Source of the DNA: Stomorhina lunata
Lineage: Eukaryota > Arthropoda > Insecta > Diptera > Rhiniidae
Assembly (NCBI GenBank): GCA_933228675.1
Contig: OW121743.1
Location: 54,686,903 to 54,750,902, forward strand
Direction of reading: 5' to 3'
Length of the DNA stretch: 64,000 bases
Shown: positions 1 through 11,499 of the stretch, piece after piece
How the letters are laid out: the number at the start of each line of letters is the position of its first letter
How positions within the stretch are numbered: position 1 is the stretch's first letter
The notes under the pieces: generated by a model
Told to the model about the DNA's origin: nothing
The model's database searches: none
The model's input: only the letters and a program-made list of their open reading frames with translations
Made by a program: the position numbers and the translations under genes

Positions 1-427
1 AATTTAGCAAAAGTATTTTCGATATGTTATAGAAATTTTGTGCTGAAAATGGCTAAAATCGGTTCATATTTAGTTAGAGCTCCCATATAACCCTGCCCCC
101 GGAAATCACATTTATGCTAATAAATTGAATAAAATTGTAAAATCTATGACTACTAAATTTAGAACAGAGAAGTTCTATGCAACTTTCAGTCAATATGTCA
201 AATTTATAGGAATCGGTCCATTTTTGGCCATAGCTTTCATATAAAAACCGCTCCCGGTAACCACTAAAATGCCACAAACGCCAGTCAAAAGCTATTAAAT
301 TATAAACTATGTCAGCTATGGCCGCTAAATTTTGCACAAATAAACTTTATGTTAATACCAGCCAGTATATTTTGCAACAATCGGTCAACATTTGGCTGTA
401 GTTCTTATATATATAACATCCCCTTTT
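1..427 (+). mobile_element. Helentron-like (DINE-1-like) element, outer copy, left part
   Basis: This is the interior of a dispersed repeat already under way at the window edge. It matches 26085-26510 almost base for base, for example the segments around AGCTCCCATATAACCCTGCC and the ATATATAACATCCCC stretch. It stops abruptly at 427, where another member of the same family begins, and resumes at 2124. No coding capacity is seen; short reading frames here are incidental. The family assignment rests on the complete copy at 25021-26901. Confidence 0.75.
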
Positions 428-2123
428 TATGCCCACCATCAAAAAGATTGGGGGGTATATTGAGATTGTCATTCCGTTTGTAATTTAATTAATATGGGCT
501 CAAAAACCAAAAACGATATATATTCTGAATCCTTATGAAATTCTAAGACGATTGAGCCATGTCCGTCTGTCTGTCTGTCCGTCTGTCTGTCCGTCTGTCT
601 GTCCGTCTGTCTGTCCGTCTGTCTGTCCGTCTGTCTGTCCGTCTGTCTGTCCGTCTGTCTGTCCGTCTGTCTGTCCGTCTGTCTGTCTGTCTGTCTGTCT
701 GTTGAAATCACGATAACGCCTAAACGAAACGAGCTAGCTCACTGAAACTTAGTAAAAATATTCTTTATCTCTGAGAAAATTTTGGTATTGAAATTGCGCA
801 AAATCTGTTCACATTTGACCATAGCTCCCGTATAACCTCGTCTAGGCTAATCGCTTATTTGTTAATAAATGACAAATTATAGCAGCTATGATGATAAAAT
901 TTGGTATATAGCTCTAGACAGCGTTTAAAATTTTCACATTTAGCCATAGCTCCCATACAAAAAACTTACGAAAACAGCCTAAATTTCACCTAAAATACAC
1001 TTAAATGCTAATAAATCTAAAAGTATAACAAATATAACCACCAAATTTGGCACAAGAAAGTCTTATATCAATGCCAGCAAAATTTTGTCGCAATCGGTCA
1101 ACATTTGACCATAGCTCCCATATTAAAAAACTTATGGAAACACAAAAATACATAAAGAAAAGGTTGTTTATGTCCGTCTGTCCGTCAGATAAAAGCACAA
1201 TAGCGCCTTAACGAAAAGAGATAGAGGGACAAAACTTTACAAAAGTATTTAGGATGTCTTGAAAAAGATGTGTGTTGAAAATGGAAAAAATCGGTTCAAA
1301 TTTAGTTAGAGCTCCCATACAACACCGCCCCGGGAAACACATTAATGCTGATAAATTGAAAACAATTCTAATAGCTACGACAAATAAATTTAAAATAGGG
1401 AAGTTTTATGCAATTTTTGATCAGTTTATCAAATTTTATAGGAATCAGTCCATATTTGACTTTAGCTTTCATATAAAAAACACTCACGGAAACTAAAAAT
1501 TTTAGCAAAGACCAGTTAAAAGCTATTAAATTAGAAACTATGATAGCTATGGTCACTAAATTTTGCAAGAATATATATATCAGCCAGTGTGTAAAATTTT
1601 GTTACAATCGGTCAACATTTGGCTATAATTCTTATATATTATTTTTTATATCTACAATCAAAAATATTTGGAGGTATATTCATGATATTAAGATTGCACC
1701 TATGAAATTAGATAGGCATCAATCAATGTTCAGCCCAGACTTTACATATGATGAATGCATTAGGAACTCCTAACGAAATATATGGACCTGCCGTATTACT
1801 ATTAACGTTTTTAGTCTAACTGCATATTAAGCACAACGAAAAGTATTTAACAACTTATTAATGTAAAACTATACCCGGTTGTGAGACCGAATTTTGATCA
1901 GATTAAATACTGGGGAAACCACTAAAATATTTTTAAATGTTGAACTATAAAGCTACGGCAACCGAATTTAGTCCAAAGGTTTTACAAACAATACCAATTA
2001 GCTTAGCGATTTTTTCAGTTTTGGTCCAAATTTTAAATTAGCTAACCCCTGTTTCTGAATTTAACACAACTTGATGGTGGGTATATAATATTCGGCACAG
2101 CCGAATATAACGCTCTTACTTGT
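428..2123 (+). mobile_element. Helentron-like element nested in another copy
   Basis: This is a member of the same non-coding family as 25021-26901. Its left end carries TGCCCACCATCAA (430-442) and its right part carries the inverse TTGATGGTGGGTA (2071-2083), so it has subterminal inverted repeats. They are followed by a hairpin (2089-2107; stem TATTCGGC / GCCGAATA, loop ACA) and the terminus CTCTTACTTGT. Removing 428-2123 joins two halves of another copy at a T|T step with no target duplication. Subterminal inverted repeats, a 3' hairpin and T|T insertion are what is known for Helentrons and DINE-1 elements. There is no Rep/helicase coding, so the copy is non-autonomous. Confidence 0.75.
561..702 (+). 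repeat. 12-bp microsatellite inside the Helentron-like copy
   Basis: Tandem GTCTGTCTGTCC units run for about 140 bp and end in pure GTCT repeats. The equivalent site in the 25021-26901 copy (about 25160-25180) has only a few GTCT units, so the tract expanded after this copy diverged. DINE-1-type elements are known to carry a variable internal microsatellite. The QTDR-repeat frame read on the minus strand is a by-product. Confidence 0.9.
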
Positions 2124-2536
2124 TATATCTACAATCAAAAAGATTTGGAGGTACATTCAGAATATTAAGATTGCATCTACGAAATTAGATAACTATCAAT
2201 CAATGTTAGGTCCAGACTTTATACAGGGTAGATGCATTAGGAACTCCTTACAAAATATATGAACCTGCCGTGTTGCTATCAACATGTTTATGGCAGAACG
2301 AAACATCGTATTAATGTTAAACTATATTCGGTTATGGAACAGCATTTTGTCCAAGGTAAATACTTGGGAAACCACTTAGATACTTTTAAATGTTGAGCTA
2401 TAGTAACTGTACCACTGCAACCGAATTTAGTCCAAATATATTACCAACAATACCACATTTGGTCAACATTTTGAATTAGCTGCACTCTCGTGGGTATACA
2501 AGATTCGGCACAGCCGAATATAAAACTCTGACTTGT
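2124..2536 (+). mobile_element. Helentron-like element, outer copy, right part
   Basis: This continues the copy interrupted at 427. It matches the 3' part of 25021-26901, including the hairpin around TTCGGCACAGCCGAA (2500-2520), and ends with CTGACTTGT. Together with 1-427 it is the older, outer element of a nested pair. Confidence 0.75.
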
Positions 2537-3439
2537 TTTTTGTTGTAAATATGACAAAAATATTGGTCTTTTGTCTTAAAAACAATTGTTAAAATTTTTG
2601 GTTGTTGCTGCTCAATTGCTCTTAAATGTGGCTGATGTTGCTTGTTGAAAAGTGGATATGGTTGCCTGGTGCTGCTGCTTCTGCTGCACGTGCCAGAGTC
2701 ATAATTTATGATTAAATTAGAAAATTGAAAAAAATGAAGAAACAAGCCTGAAAAATGTATTGCTACACAGAAAGGGCTAATGTTAATGACAAATGTTCTC
2801 AAAAATTGTCAAAACATTATAACGTTCTAAGGCAAACATATGAGTTTTTATGGGTAAAGGAAGATTAACATTCAAGTTTAAAGAAATAGCAGTATTTTAC
2901 ACTATGTCAAGAAACGAAATGGTTCTTTTTTTATTACCTATTTTTATAAACTCAACTGTTTAATTTTTTCACCAAATTGCTTGTATAGATTTCAATGTCA
3001 TTTTTGGTAGTTGTTTTTAACCATATTAACTTCATAGTGTAACAAAGCTTTAAATATTAAAGGGGAGTAATTTTTCCCCCTTTTTACTGGTATGTCCTTT
3101 AACTTTGTCTGTCTGTGTGTGTGTGCCTCTATTTGTTTTAAAGTACCTTAACCATTTTTTCCTCTTTATTTGCTGGTTTGTTTTACACACACACATAAAA
3201 TGTAAAAAATAAATGCTTTCCTTTTCTATTTTTTAATTTTAAAGTATAAATATGTCGAAACAATCCTCTTTAAGGCATAAATCATGTTAAGTTTGGGAAG
3301 TGGGGAGGGATAGAGGGCTCGTTGTAGTTAAGTATATTAAAATTAAAGGGTTGAAATTTTGAAGAAATTTGATGACAGGATGAGTTTGAAATTGATTTTT
3401 GAGAAAAATGTTTACAAATTTAAAAATTGTAATAAAAAA
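2537..3439. other. Intergenic sequence, no gene found
   Basis: The stretch is AT-rich and non-repetitive. It has a small CTG/CTT-rich patch (about 2610-2700) and short GT runs (3105-3125). A 108-codon open frame on the minus strand (2476-2802) overlaps the Helentron-like 3' end and has no domain I recognise, so I do not call it. Confidence 0.6.
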
Positions 3440-3675
3440 TAAAAACTGAAAAATGTTTGTGTGTTTCTGTTCAGATGATAATCTTCGCTTTATATTGATA
3501 TTTGTTGGACACAATAATAATTCGTATTTATTCTGTCCCTCAATATAAGATTTGATGTGCTCTTTTCGCTCTGTCTAGGGATAATCCTTCTGATGAGATG
3601 GCCTAACCAACCATCGAAACGAGTCGTGGAAAGGCTTCCCACCAAAATTTTTTGGTTTTATCAAAAAACTATTTA
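3440..3675 (+). repeat. Dispersed repeat B, left part, interrupted by mariner
   Basis: This segment is shared with about 11975-12215 (reverse), 24070-24445, 34775-34940 and 53276-53520. Its recognisable core is CCTAACCAACCATCGAAAC (about 3602-3620), followed by a TTTTATCAA segment. The repeat stops at the mariner insertion and continues at 4972. No coding capacity is seen and the class is unknown. Confidence 0.7.
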
Positions 3676-4971
3676 ATGGGTGTTTTTTTAGAGGTATAGA
3701 ACTTCGAATTGAAATAAAACACAAGAAAATCGTTTTAATGTCCATCAATTTGGCTTTATTGGAAGGATAATTTTATGCCATTAATGTTTAAATATGATTT
3801 CGGGCATGTGGCCGCCGCGGCTGGCTCGAATAAAGCCAATTCTACAGGTCCAATTTTCAACTACTTTTTCGAGCATATGGGGCCGTATGTTGGCAATAAC
3901 GCCACGAATGTTGGCTTCCAAGTCCCCTAACGTTTCTGGTTTGTTGGCGTAGACGAGCGACTTCACATATCCCCAAAGAAAATAATCCAGTGGTGTCAAA
4001 TCGCACGATCTTGGTGGCCAATTGACAGGTCCATTCAGCGAAATTATGCGCTCATCGAATGTTTCCTTCAATAAATCAATTGTGACGTGCGCTGTGTGGC
4101 ATGTAGCGCCGTCTTGTTGGAACCACAACTCATCCACATTCATGCCATCCAATTGGGGAACAAAATAGTCGGTTATCATGGCTCTATACCGGTCTCCATT
4201 TATGGTAACTGACTCTCCAGCATTATTTCGGAAAAAGTATGGCCCAATGACTCCACCAGCCCATAGCGCACACCAAACAGTCAGTTTTTGTGGATGTAAT
4301 GGCGTCTCAAGGGTCCCATATGGATTCTCTTTACTCCAAATGCGGCAATTTTGGTTGTTGACGTAGCCATTCAACCAAAAATGAGCCTCATCACTGAACA
4401 AAATTTTGCGATGAAAATCAGCATCGAGATCAATCTCATTTTCGGCCCATACACCAAAATCACGACGCATTGCATGGTCTTTAATTCTTGCACAAGCTGG
4501 ATCTTGTAAGGTCGCAAGCCAAGATCTTTGCGCAAAATCTTCCATAAAGTTGATGGACAAAGCTCCAATTGCTGTGCACGGTGGCGAATCGATTCATTCG
4601 GGTCCTCTTCAACACTTTGCTCTACAGCGGCAATTGTTTCTTCGGTGCGCACTGTTCGACGTCGCTTCGGATGCGTATTATCACATAGAGTAAACGTAGT
4701 GCGAAAACGAACCATGGTTAACCGAATTAATTGCTCTGATGGACGATTATGTCGACAATAAAATGGACGGAGCTTGCGGTAAACTTCGCGAACTGAACCA
4801 TTATTTTCGAAATAAATTTGCACGATTTGCAAGCGTTGTTCTTTTGTTAACCTGTTCATGATGAAATGGCAAACCAAACTAAATATTAATCACTTGACAG
4901 CTGACAAAATGGCCGCCAGTTAAAAAAGTGATGCCAACTTAAAGTTCTATACCTCAATAAAAAACACCCGA
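3676..4971 (-). mobile_element. mariner-type DNA transposon, 1296 bp
   Basis: A cut-and-paste element with terminal inverted repeats of about 28 bp. The left end begins GGGTGTTTTTTTAGAGGTAT at 3678 and the right end is its near-perfect inverse, finishing at about 4969. It is flanked by TA dinucleotides (3674-3675 and 4972-4973), the expected mariner target duplication. A related locus at 33185-33282 (reverse strand) has the same flanks with a single TA and no element, which confirms the ends. The length fits mariner (about 1.3 kb). It encodes one transposase on the minus strand, broken by a frameshift. The sequence is visibly less AT-rich than its surroundings, which fits a recently arrived element. 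Confidence 0.95.
3781..4877 (-). pseudogene. mariner-type transposase, one frameshift
   Basis: DDE/D transposase that would bind the element's inverted repeats and catalyse its cut-and-paste movement. The N-terminal frame (4877 down to about 4481) has a helix-turn-helix region starting RLTKEQRLQIVQIYF, then a second helix-turn-helix-like segment (STLWKILRKDLGLRPYKIQL). The remainder lies in a different frame (about 4481 down to 3781) and carries the catalytic core: Asp in ILFSDEAHFW (codon at 4390-4392), Asp in WFQQDGATCHTA (4111-4113) and Asp in PRSCDLTPLDYFLWG (4000-4002). By my count 36 residues separate the last two Asp residues. The frame change lies near 4481, just after the QELK residues, and looks like a small deletion. 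No other stop or break is seen, so decay is recent. This copy is probably inactive unless the shift is a sequencing error. Confidence 0.93.
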
Positions 4972-5050
4972 TATTACAATAATAAATAATTGTAATGAAC
5001 TGGGATCTTAGTGCAATACACCACAGTACAACTTCTTAATTAAATGTTCT
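4972..5050 (+). repeat. Dispersed repeat B, right part after mariner
   Basis: After the mariner, the sequence ATTACAATAATAAATAATTG and on through TTAATTAAATG matches the reverse complement of 33185-33240, including the segment around GGGATCTT. Joined to 3440-3675 it forms one uninterrupted repeat, so the mariner landed in a pre-existing repeat. Confidence 0.75.
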
Positions 5051-5682
5051 ATGTCCCAAAATTTTTGATTAACCTTTTAATTTTTATTTTAAAGAAAAAT
5101 TTGATTTTAAACAAATAAATTTTATGAAATATGTTCAAACTTGATTTCAACAAAGAAGCGAACAGAGAGACAACAAAATTGGTTCACATGTAATCATGAT
5201 TTATAAAAGTGTATTTATTACTATTTACCCGACTGTTAAAACTATTTGAAACCATTTAACAGACCAAATTTCTGTTTTACAAATACATCAATTTCAGGGT
5301 GATTCGAATAATAGAATTCATATAAAAACTTCAATAGGAAAGAAATAAAGTTCTATATAAATCAACACTGTTTCCTACAAAAAAAGAGATTTAAGTCAAA
5401 AGTAATTTGTTTTATATATATTTTTTTTTTTTTTTTTGTTTAATGACCCGTTTGTGTAACTAGTTTTTTTTTAAATCACTCATCAAATTGGAAGAAAAAT
5501 GTATGTCAGTTTTGATTAAGAAAAAACGTAGGAACTAAAAGCTTTTACAAATTTATCGTGTAAGTGAATTTTTCATGTTATTTGAGTCAAAAACAGATGA
5601 TCGGAAAATTTCAATCGCCTACAATTTTATTTTTTAACATAAAATAATGAATATTTATTTAGAAAATATATTTAATACCTTA
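5051..5682. other. Intergenic AT-rich sequence, no gene found
   Basis: Non-repetitive sequence apart from a poly-T tract at about 5420-5438. No open frame of note, RNA gene or element end was recognised. Confidence 0.55.
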
Positions 5683-7112
5683 TAGAATTAAAAGTAACTT
5701 TTGGAATAAAAATTACCTCTAAGACAAAAAAAGTAACTTTTAGATCAAAACGTAACTTTTAGAATAAAAAGTACCTTTCAGAATAAAAAGTACCTTTCAG
5801 AATAAAAAGTACCTTTCAGAATAAAATGTTTTAGAATAAAATGTACCCTTTTGGAATAAAAGGTATTTATTAGAATTAAATGTACCTTTAAGAATAAAAA
5901 GTAACCTTTAGAATAAAAAGTACCTTTTAGAATAAAAAGTGCGTTTTATAATTAAAAGTATCTTTTAGAATTAAAAGTATCTTTTAGAATAAAAAGTACA
6001 TTTTAGAATAAAAAGTATCTTTTAGAATTAAAAGCATATTTTATAATAAAAAGTACCTTTTAGAATAAAATGTACCTTTTAGAATAAAATGTACCTTTTA
6101 GAAAAAAAAGTACCTTTTAGAATAAAAAATACCTTTTAGAATAAAAAGTACCTTTTAGAATAAAAAGTACCTTTTAGAATAAAAAGTACCTTTTAGAATA
6201 AAAAGTATCTTTAAGTACAAAAAGTAACTTTTAGGAAAAAAAGTACCTTTTAGAATAAAAAGTACCTTTTAGAATAATAAGTACCTTTTAGAATAAAAAG
6301 TACCTTTTAGAATAAAAAGTACCTTTTAGAATAAAAAGTACCTTTTAGAATAAAAACTACCTTTTAGTATAAAAAGTACCTTTTAGAATAAAAAGTACCT
6401 TTTAGAATAAAAAGTATCTTTAAGAATAAAAAGTACGTTTTAGGATAAAAAGTATCTTTTAGAATAAAAAGTACCTTTTAGAATAATAAGTACCTTTTAG
6501 AATAAAAAGTACCTTTTAGAATAATAAGTACCTTTTAGAATAAAAAGTACCTTTTAGAATAACAAGTACCTTTTAGAATAAAAAGTACCTTTTAGAATAA
6601 AAAGTACCTTTTAGAGTAAAAAGTACCTTTTAGAATAAAAAGTACCTTTTAGAATAAAAAGTACCTTTAAGAACAAAAAGTACCTTTAAGAACAAAAAGT
6701 ACCTTTTAGGATAAAAAGTATCTTTTAGAATAAAAAGTACCTTTTAGAATAATAAGTACCTTTTTGAATAAAAAGTACCTTTTAGAATAATAAGTACCTT
6801 TTAGAATAAAAAGTACCTTTTAGAATAACAAGTACCTTTTAGAATAAAAAGTACCTTTTAGAATAAAAAGTACCTTTTAGAATAAAAAGTACCTTTTAGA
6901 ATAAAAAGTACCTTTTAGAATAAAAAGTACCTTTTAGAATAAAAAGTACCTTTTAGAATAAAAACTACCTTTTACAATAAAAAGTACCTTTTAGAATAAC
7001 AAGTACCTTTTAGAATAAAAAGAACCTTGTAGAATAAAAAGTACCTTTTAGAATAAAAAGTTAGTATAAAAAGTACATTTTAGAATACAAGTACCTTTTT
7101 ATCATAAAACCT
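5683..7112 (+). repeat. 19-bp tandem array (about 75 copies)
   Basis: The unit is GTACCTTTTAGAATAAAAA (19 bp), well conserved in the centre and degenerate at the left edge, where the units read GTAACTTTTAGAATAAAA. A recognisable run of variant units (TAGGATAAAAAGTATC, then units with AATAATAAG and AATAACAAG) starts at 6441 and again at 6707. The offset is 266 bp, exactly 14 units, which points to a block duplication by unequal exchange. The array is non-coding because stop codons recur in every frame. Confidence 0.95.
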
Positions 7113-8250
7113 TCTAAGAAAGAACTGCTCTCGACCAACAAATTTAGATAATGCACTCCCAAGATATGATAAAATCAATGGAACGCTATGATAAAATCCG
7201 TAATTTTAGAATAAAATTAAAAAAAATCGTATCCATAGATTTTTAAATTTTGGGTGCTTTTGTACATTGGGGGTCAGTCATAATACATCGAAATTTAATT
7301 TGGGAAATGGTGTAATTTTACTTTAACATCTTCCGTTAAAAACTTCTCGCCGTCATGTGCGTGATTTACCCACGATTTATGTTTTATATTTAGTTTCTTT
7401 GCTATATTTCAACGAAACTCAATTCACACGTTCTACTATTTCGAACTATTTCAAACTATTTGCTACAATTTAAGGCAAGATTAAACTCATACCACATCCC
7501 GACATCCCTGGATATCCTTAAAAAAGCAAAGAATTAAAGTAATATCTAACGCCATAAATTTAACAATAATTTGTACAAAAGCAACATGACATTAAATCAA
7601 AGTTCTTGACATTTGTACAACAAATTTCTTCTTTGCAAAAAATGAAAAGCAAGCGGTCGTCATAAAAAACGTTAAAACTATCAATTGAAAATCTATTTTT
7701 CTTCTTTCGCACATACACCCAAATGGTTAAAAATGTTATAGATACTTTTTTTTTGTTGCTATTATTATCAATGTTCTATGTTTTTTGTAAAACATGAGCA
7801 AATTGCGGATGATGGGTTGGTTTGGTTGTTTGGTTCGTTGGCTGATTCTTTGTGTAATTTCGTTTTTTTTTTTTTTGCAATTTGTGTTTCTATGCGATAA
7901 TTTGCTCTACTGCTCTTTAATATAATAACTGGGTGTGGTTTTGCTATAATATTCATTTCTGATGTTTGACTGGGTTCGTTCGATTCATTTCAGTTCAGTT
8001 ACATTTTATATGATTTGGTGGGATTTTGATTGTAGCCTGAGAATGCACATGTTTGTATCTAGATACTCTAGAACTCTTGTGTATGTTCTTTAGATGAATG
8101 TCTGTTTTTAGTGGATAATTTTATAATGCCTTAATCATCTTATTGACACGCTGTTTATGAAATGATTTATATGACATTGTTCGGTTTGGTTGTACGTAGA
8201 TTTAACTGCTGACTTTACTGTGGCAGGACTTTGAAATATTTTGGCTTATT
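7113..8250. other. Intergenic sequence, no gene found
   Basis: AT-rich sequence with somewhat higher complexity than its surroundings (about 7320-7520 and 7800-8200). A 62-codon frame on the minus strand (7768-7956) is low-complexity and crosses a poly-T tract, so it is not called. No repeat family from this window occurs here. Confidence 0.55.
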
Positions 8251-10500
8251 TTGATGGGTATATTTGGAAAATTTTACACATGACTGTTTTGGAGGATTAA
8301 GAATATTTGTTGATATGGAAATTAGTTTCAAAAGAATTTAAGAAATTTTTAAATTGAAATTTTTGTATTTGAGATTTTTAAAATTTCAAAAAGGACATTC
8401 AAGGATATTTACAAAGAAGTTTTTATTTCTAAAAAGGGCAAGTTTGCGCAAATTATAGTAAAAGAATATTATTCCCTAGATTAATGTTTAATACGATCTT
8501 AAAACTTAGGATGAAATTGAATGGGGAAGTTTTTATGTTTAGCTTTAAAAATTAAATTTTTTTTTTATAGAATTTAAAAATTTTACTTATTGACATTTAA
8601 GAGAATTAAAAATGTATTTGTTGGTTTGGCAATCAAATAAAAAGAATCTTAAGTAATTTTAAATTTGAATCTTTGAGCTTAAAATTCAGAAGAGGACCTT
8701 AAAGGATATTCACAAAAGGTTTGTATTTAAAAAACTATATATTGATTTAATTTAGGTTTTATATCTAATGGCGACATCAACCGTAGGAATTTGTGCAATT
8801 TTCTAAACTAAGTGCTTTAGTTTTATTTAATAATTGCGCAAATAAAAATTAATGAATATTATTTCCGTCATATCAGAATTTTTAATTTTCATTGAAAAAT
8901 ATTTGAATATTTGAGGAAAATAGATAAAAATAAATTTAATTTTCATATTGAAATCAAATAGAGAAAAAAACTACTTCAAAAAGTTGCAAGTTTGCGCAAT
9001 TCGCATTCCACGGATATTATTTTGAGCATATCGCTTTAATTTAGATTTTGTATTTAATGTCCAAATATAGAGTAGAATTTTTGTGTAGAAGATAAGAAAT
9101 TTTTTTTAATTAAATGCTTTTATTAAATGTTGTGATATTTATTTACCAACTAAAATCTTTAGTTAAAAAATCTTTATTCAAAAAAGGGATAAGTTTGGGA
9201 AAATTATAATTAACGCAAATAATTTCTGACACATCTGATAAATTTCGGTTTTCGGTTGTATGCCGAAATTCATCAAAGAATTTTTAATTTCCTTTGAAAA
9301 AAAAATTTGAATATTTGAGAAAAATATATAGAAACAAACAAAAAAACAAGACTTTTTTTAATATTTTTTATTTCAAAATAATGCAAATTTGTGCAACTTG
9401 TAATTAATGAATATAAATATATATATGAATATAAATATAATATAAATCTGTCAAATTAAAGGTTAAGGGTATTCACAGAAATAGAATATTACTTTTCAAC
9501 ATTTCTTTAAAATTTAATTTGTTCTATTATTGAACAGAAAAAAATTCATGTTGCATACAAATGGAGAAAAAAATCTGTTTCAAAAAGTTGCAAGTTTGCG
9601 CAAATCGTATTCAGCGGTTATTACTCTCTACATATCACTCCAATTTAGGTTTTATATATAATAGCGAAATCAAGAGTACAACATTTTTTAAGAAGATACA
9701 AAATTTTTGTAGTTTTCTAAATTTAGTGCTTTTATTGAATGTTGTTATATTTGCCAAGAAAAATCTTTATTTAAAAATGGCGCAAGTTTGCGCAAACAAA
9801 CATTTATAAACATTATTTCTGACATATCTAGCTAATTTAGGTTTTCAGTCTTATGTCAAAATTCATCAAAGAATTTTTGTCTTTCTTCGAAAAATTTTTG
9901 AAATTAATTTTTTTTTTTTTTGCAAAATCGAAAATTTTTGTTTTTCAAAAATTTATATAAAATCAAAGATTTTAAAAACTGTAAATATTATAAATAACGG
10001 AAGACTTTATTCGTGAAAATACATAAGTATTGACAAATAAAAAAAATATAATGGTGCTCAATTGTAAAAGGCAAAAGGCTTCACTTTGTGGAGTAGTGTT
10101 ATTGTAATATTTACATATTAATTAATTAATTAAAAAAGGCGCAAGTTTGCGCAAATAATGATTAATGCATATTATTTCTAACACCAATAGTCAATTTTGG
10201 TTTTTAGTTTTATTTTGAAATTCTGAAAAAAATTTTTGATTTTCTTTGAAAAAAATTAAATATATATATAAAAAATAGTTAGAAAATAAAGAATTAAGGA
10301 CTTTCTTTAATATTTTTTCATTCAAAATAGTGCAAACTTGCGCAAGTACTAGTTAATGAATAATATTCCATATCTCGCCGTTAAATTTAGGTTTTACTGT
10401 ATGTTTCGAAACTTGATGAAATTTTTGAAAAAATTTTATAAGAATTTTTTTTTTTTTGTAGAAATTTGGATTTTGCTATTTAAATAGAAAATTTGAGTTT
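8251..10500. repeat. Old degenerate tandem repeat with TTGCGCAA core
   Basis: A repeated module carries the palindrome TTGCGCAA, usually as CAAGTTTGCGCAAAT, followed by an AATGAATATTATTTC-like stretch, a TTTAGGTTTT segment and a poly-A/T segment. Recognisable starts lie near 8446, 8833, 8986, 9195, 9385, 9590, 9782, 10139 and 10330, with spacings from about 150 to 390 bp. Copies are strongly diverged, so this is an old array. No coding frames are credible. Confidence 0.7.
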
Positions 10501-11499
10501 ATGAAATGACGAAAAACTGCTATTAATCTAACTACTCTAGTTTTTACTTATATTTTCTATATAAAAAGTATTTCAGATTCTTGTACCCTTAAAATTATCA
10601 TCCTGACTGTTACCTTTAAACATAATTCATCAATATTCCCCTAATATCAAGACTTATTACAAAAGAAGTTTATGTATTTAAGGTGTCATGTTGTTTTCTT
10701 TCTTTTAGTTCCCAAAAATATACCCCCTAAGGGTGAGCAATAATAGCAGCTTTAATATACTAACATTTCGACCACATTTAAGTTCCGAAGAAAATATGGT
10801 CAGTTACATGAGCAAAACTTAAATGGTCCTGTAATATGATGCGTATATTCTTGAATTTCTTCGTTGAAAGTTTTTCTTCTCAAAGAAAAGAAAACTTAAA
10901 GCAAAAAACGTGTTTCACATGCTGATGAATCACGCACATTTATAATAAATTATTATTTTTTGTTATTTACTTTTTCCGGATATCAAGGACCTTGTTGCAG
11001 GACTTTAACAGCTAGAGTTAATAGTTAGAGAAGGAGAGAGAAAAATTGCTGGTATTAAAGTTAAACAAATTAATGTAGTCGAATATTTACTCGTATATGT
11101 TAAATAAGGGAGAAACAATAAAAAAAATGAACAACGGAAATCCGGCAATTATATTTTGACTACAGCCAAGGATTTACTCTAGAGGACATGCAGATTTATA
11201 AATATAATTTGATGTGTTTAAAAATACACAAACATAATACTACTGATATATAAAGGACATTTAGTACTCTAGAAGCCCATTCATATGTTTTTTGAATCAT
11301 GTTTTTAAAGAGTCTTTTTTAACCCATGATAATTTTTTTAATCGGTTAGTCCTTCTTTTGTTTTTTGGGGTTTTTTCAATTTTATCTGAAAATGAAATTG
11401 ATACTCTAACCCTAAATATTATTAAAACTTTGGGTTTCTGGCTGTTTTGTTTTCGAAACAATCCGTTTTCAAAGGCTTTAAGATACACATGAAAGGAAA
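10501..11499. other. Intergenic sequence, no gene found
   Basis: AT-rich sequence without recognised repeats. Two overlapping short frames (11292-11518, both strands) are low-complexity and show no domain or start context worth calling. Confidence 0.5.

Noticed and set aside
469..711. Minus-strand open frame with QTDR repeats
   Set aside because: It is a translation of the GTCTGTCC microsatellite; an open frame is expected for a 12-bp repeat.
2476..2802. 108-codon minus-strand frame
   Set aside because: It overlaps the 3' end of a Helentron-like element, has no recognised domain, and its composition follows local low complexity.
4178..4761. Plus-strand frames opposite the transposase
   Set aside because: They are antisense shadows of the mariner coding region.
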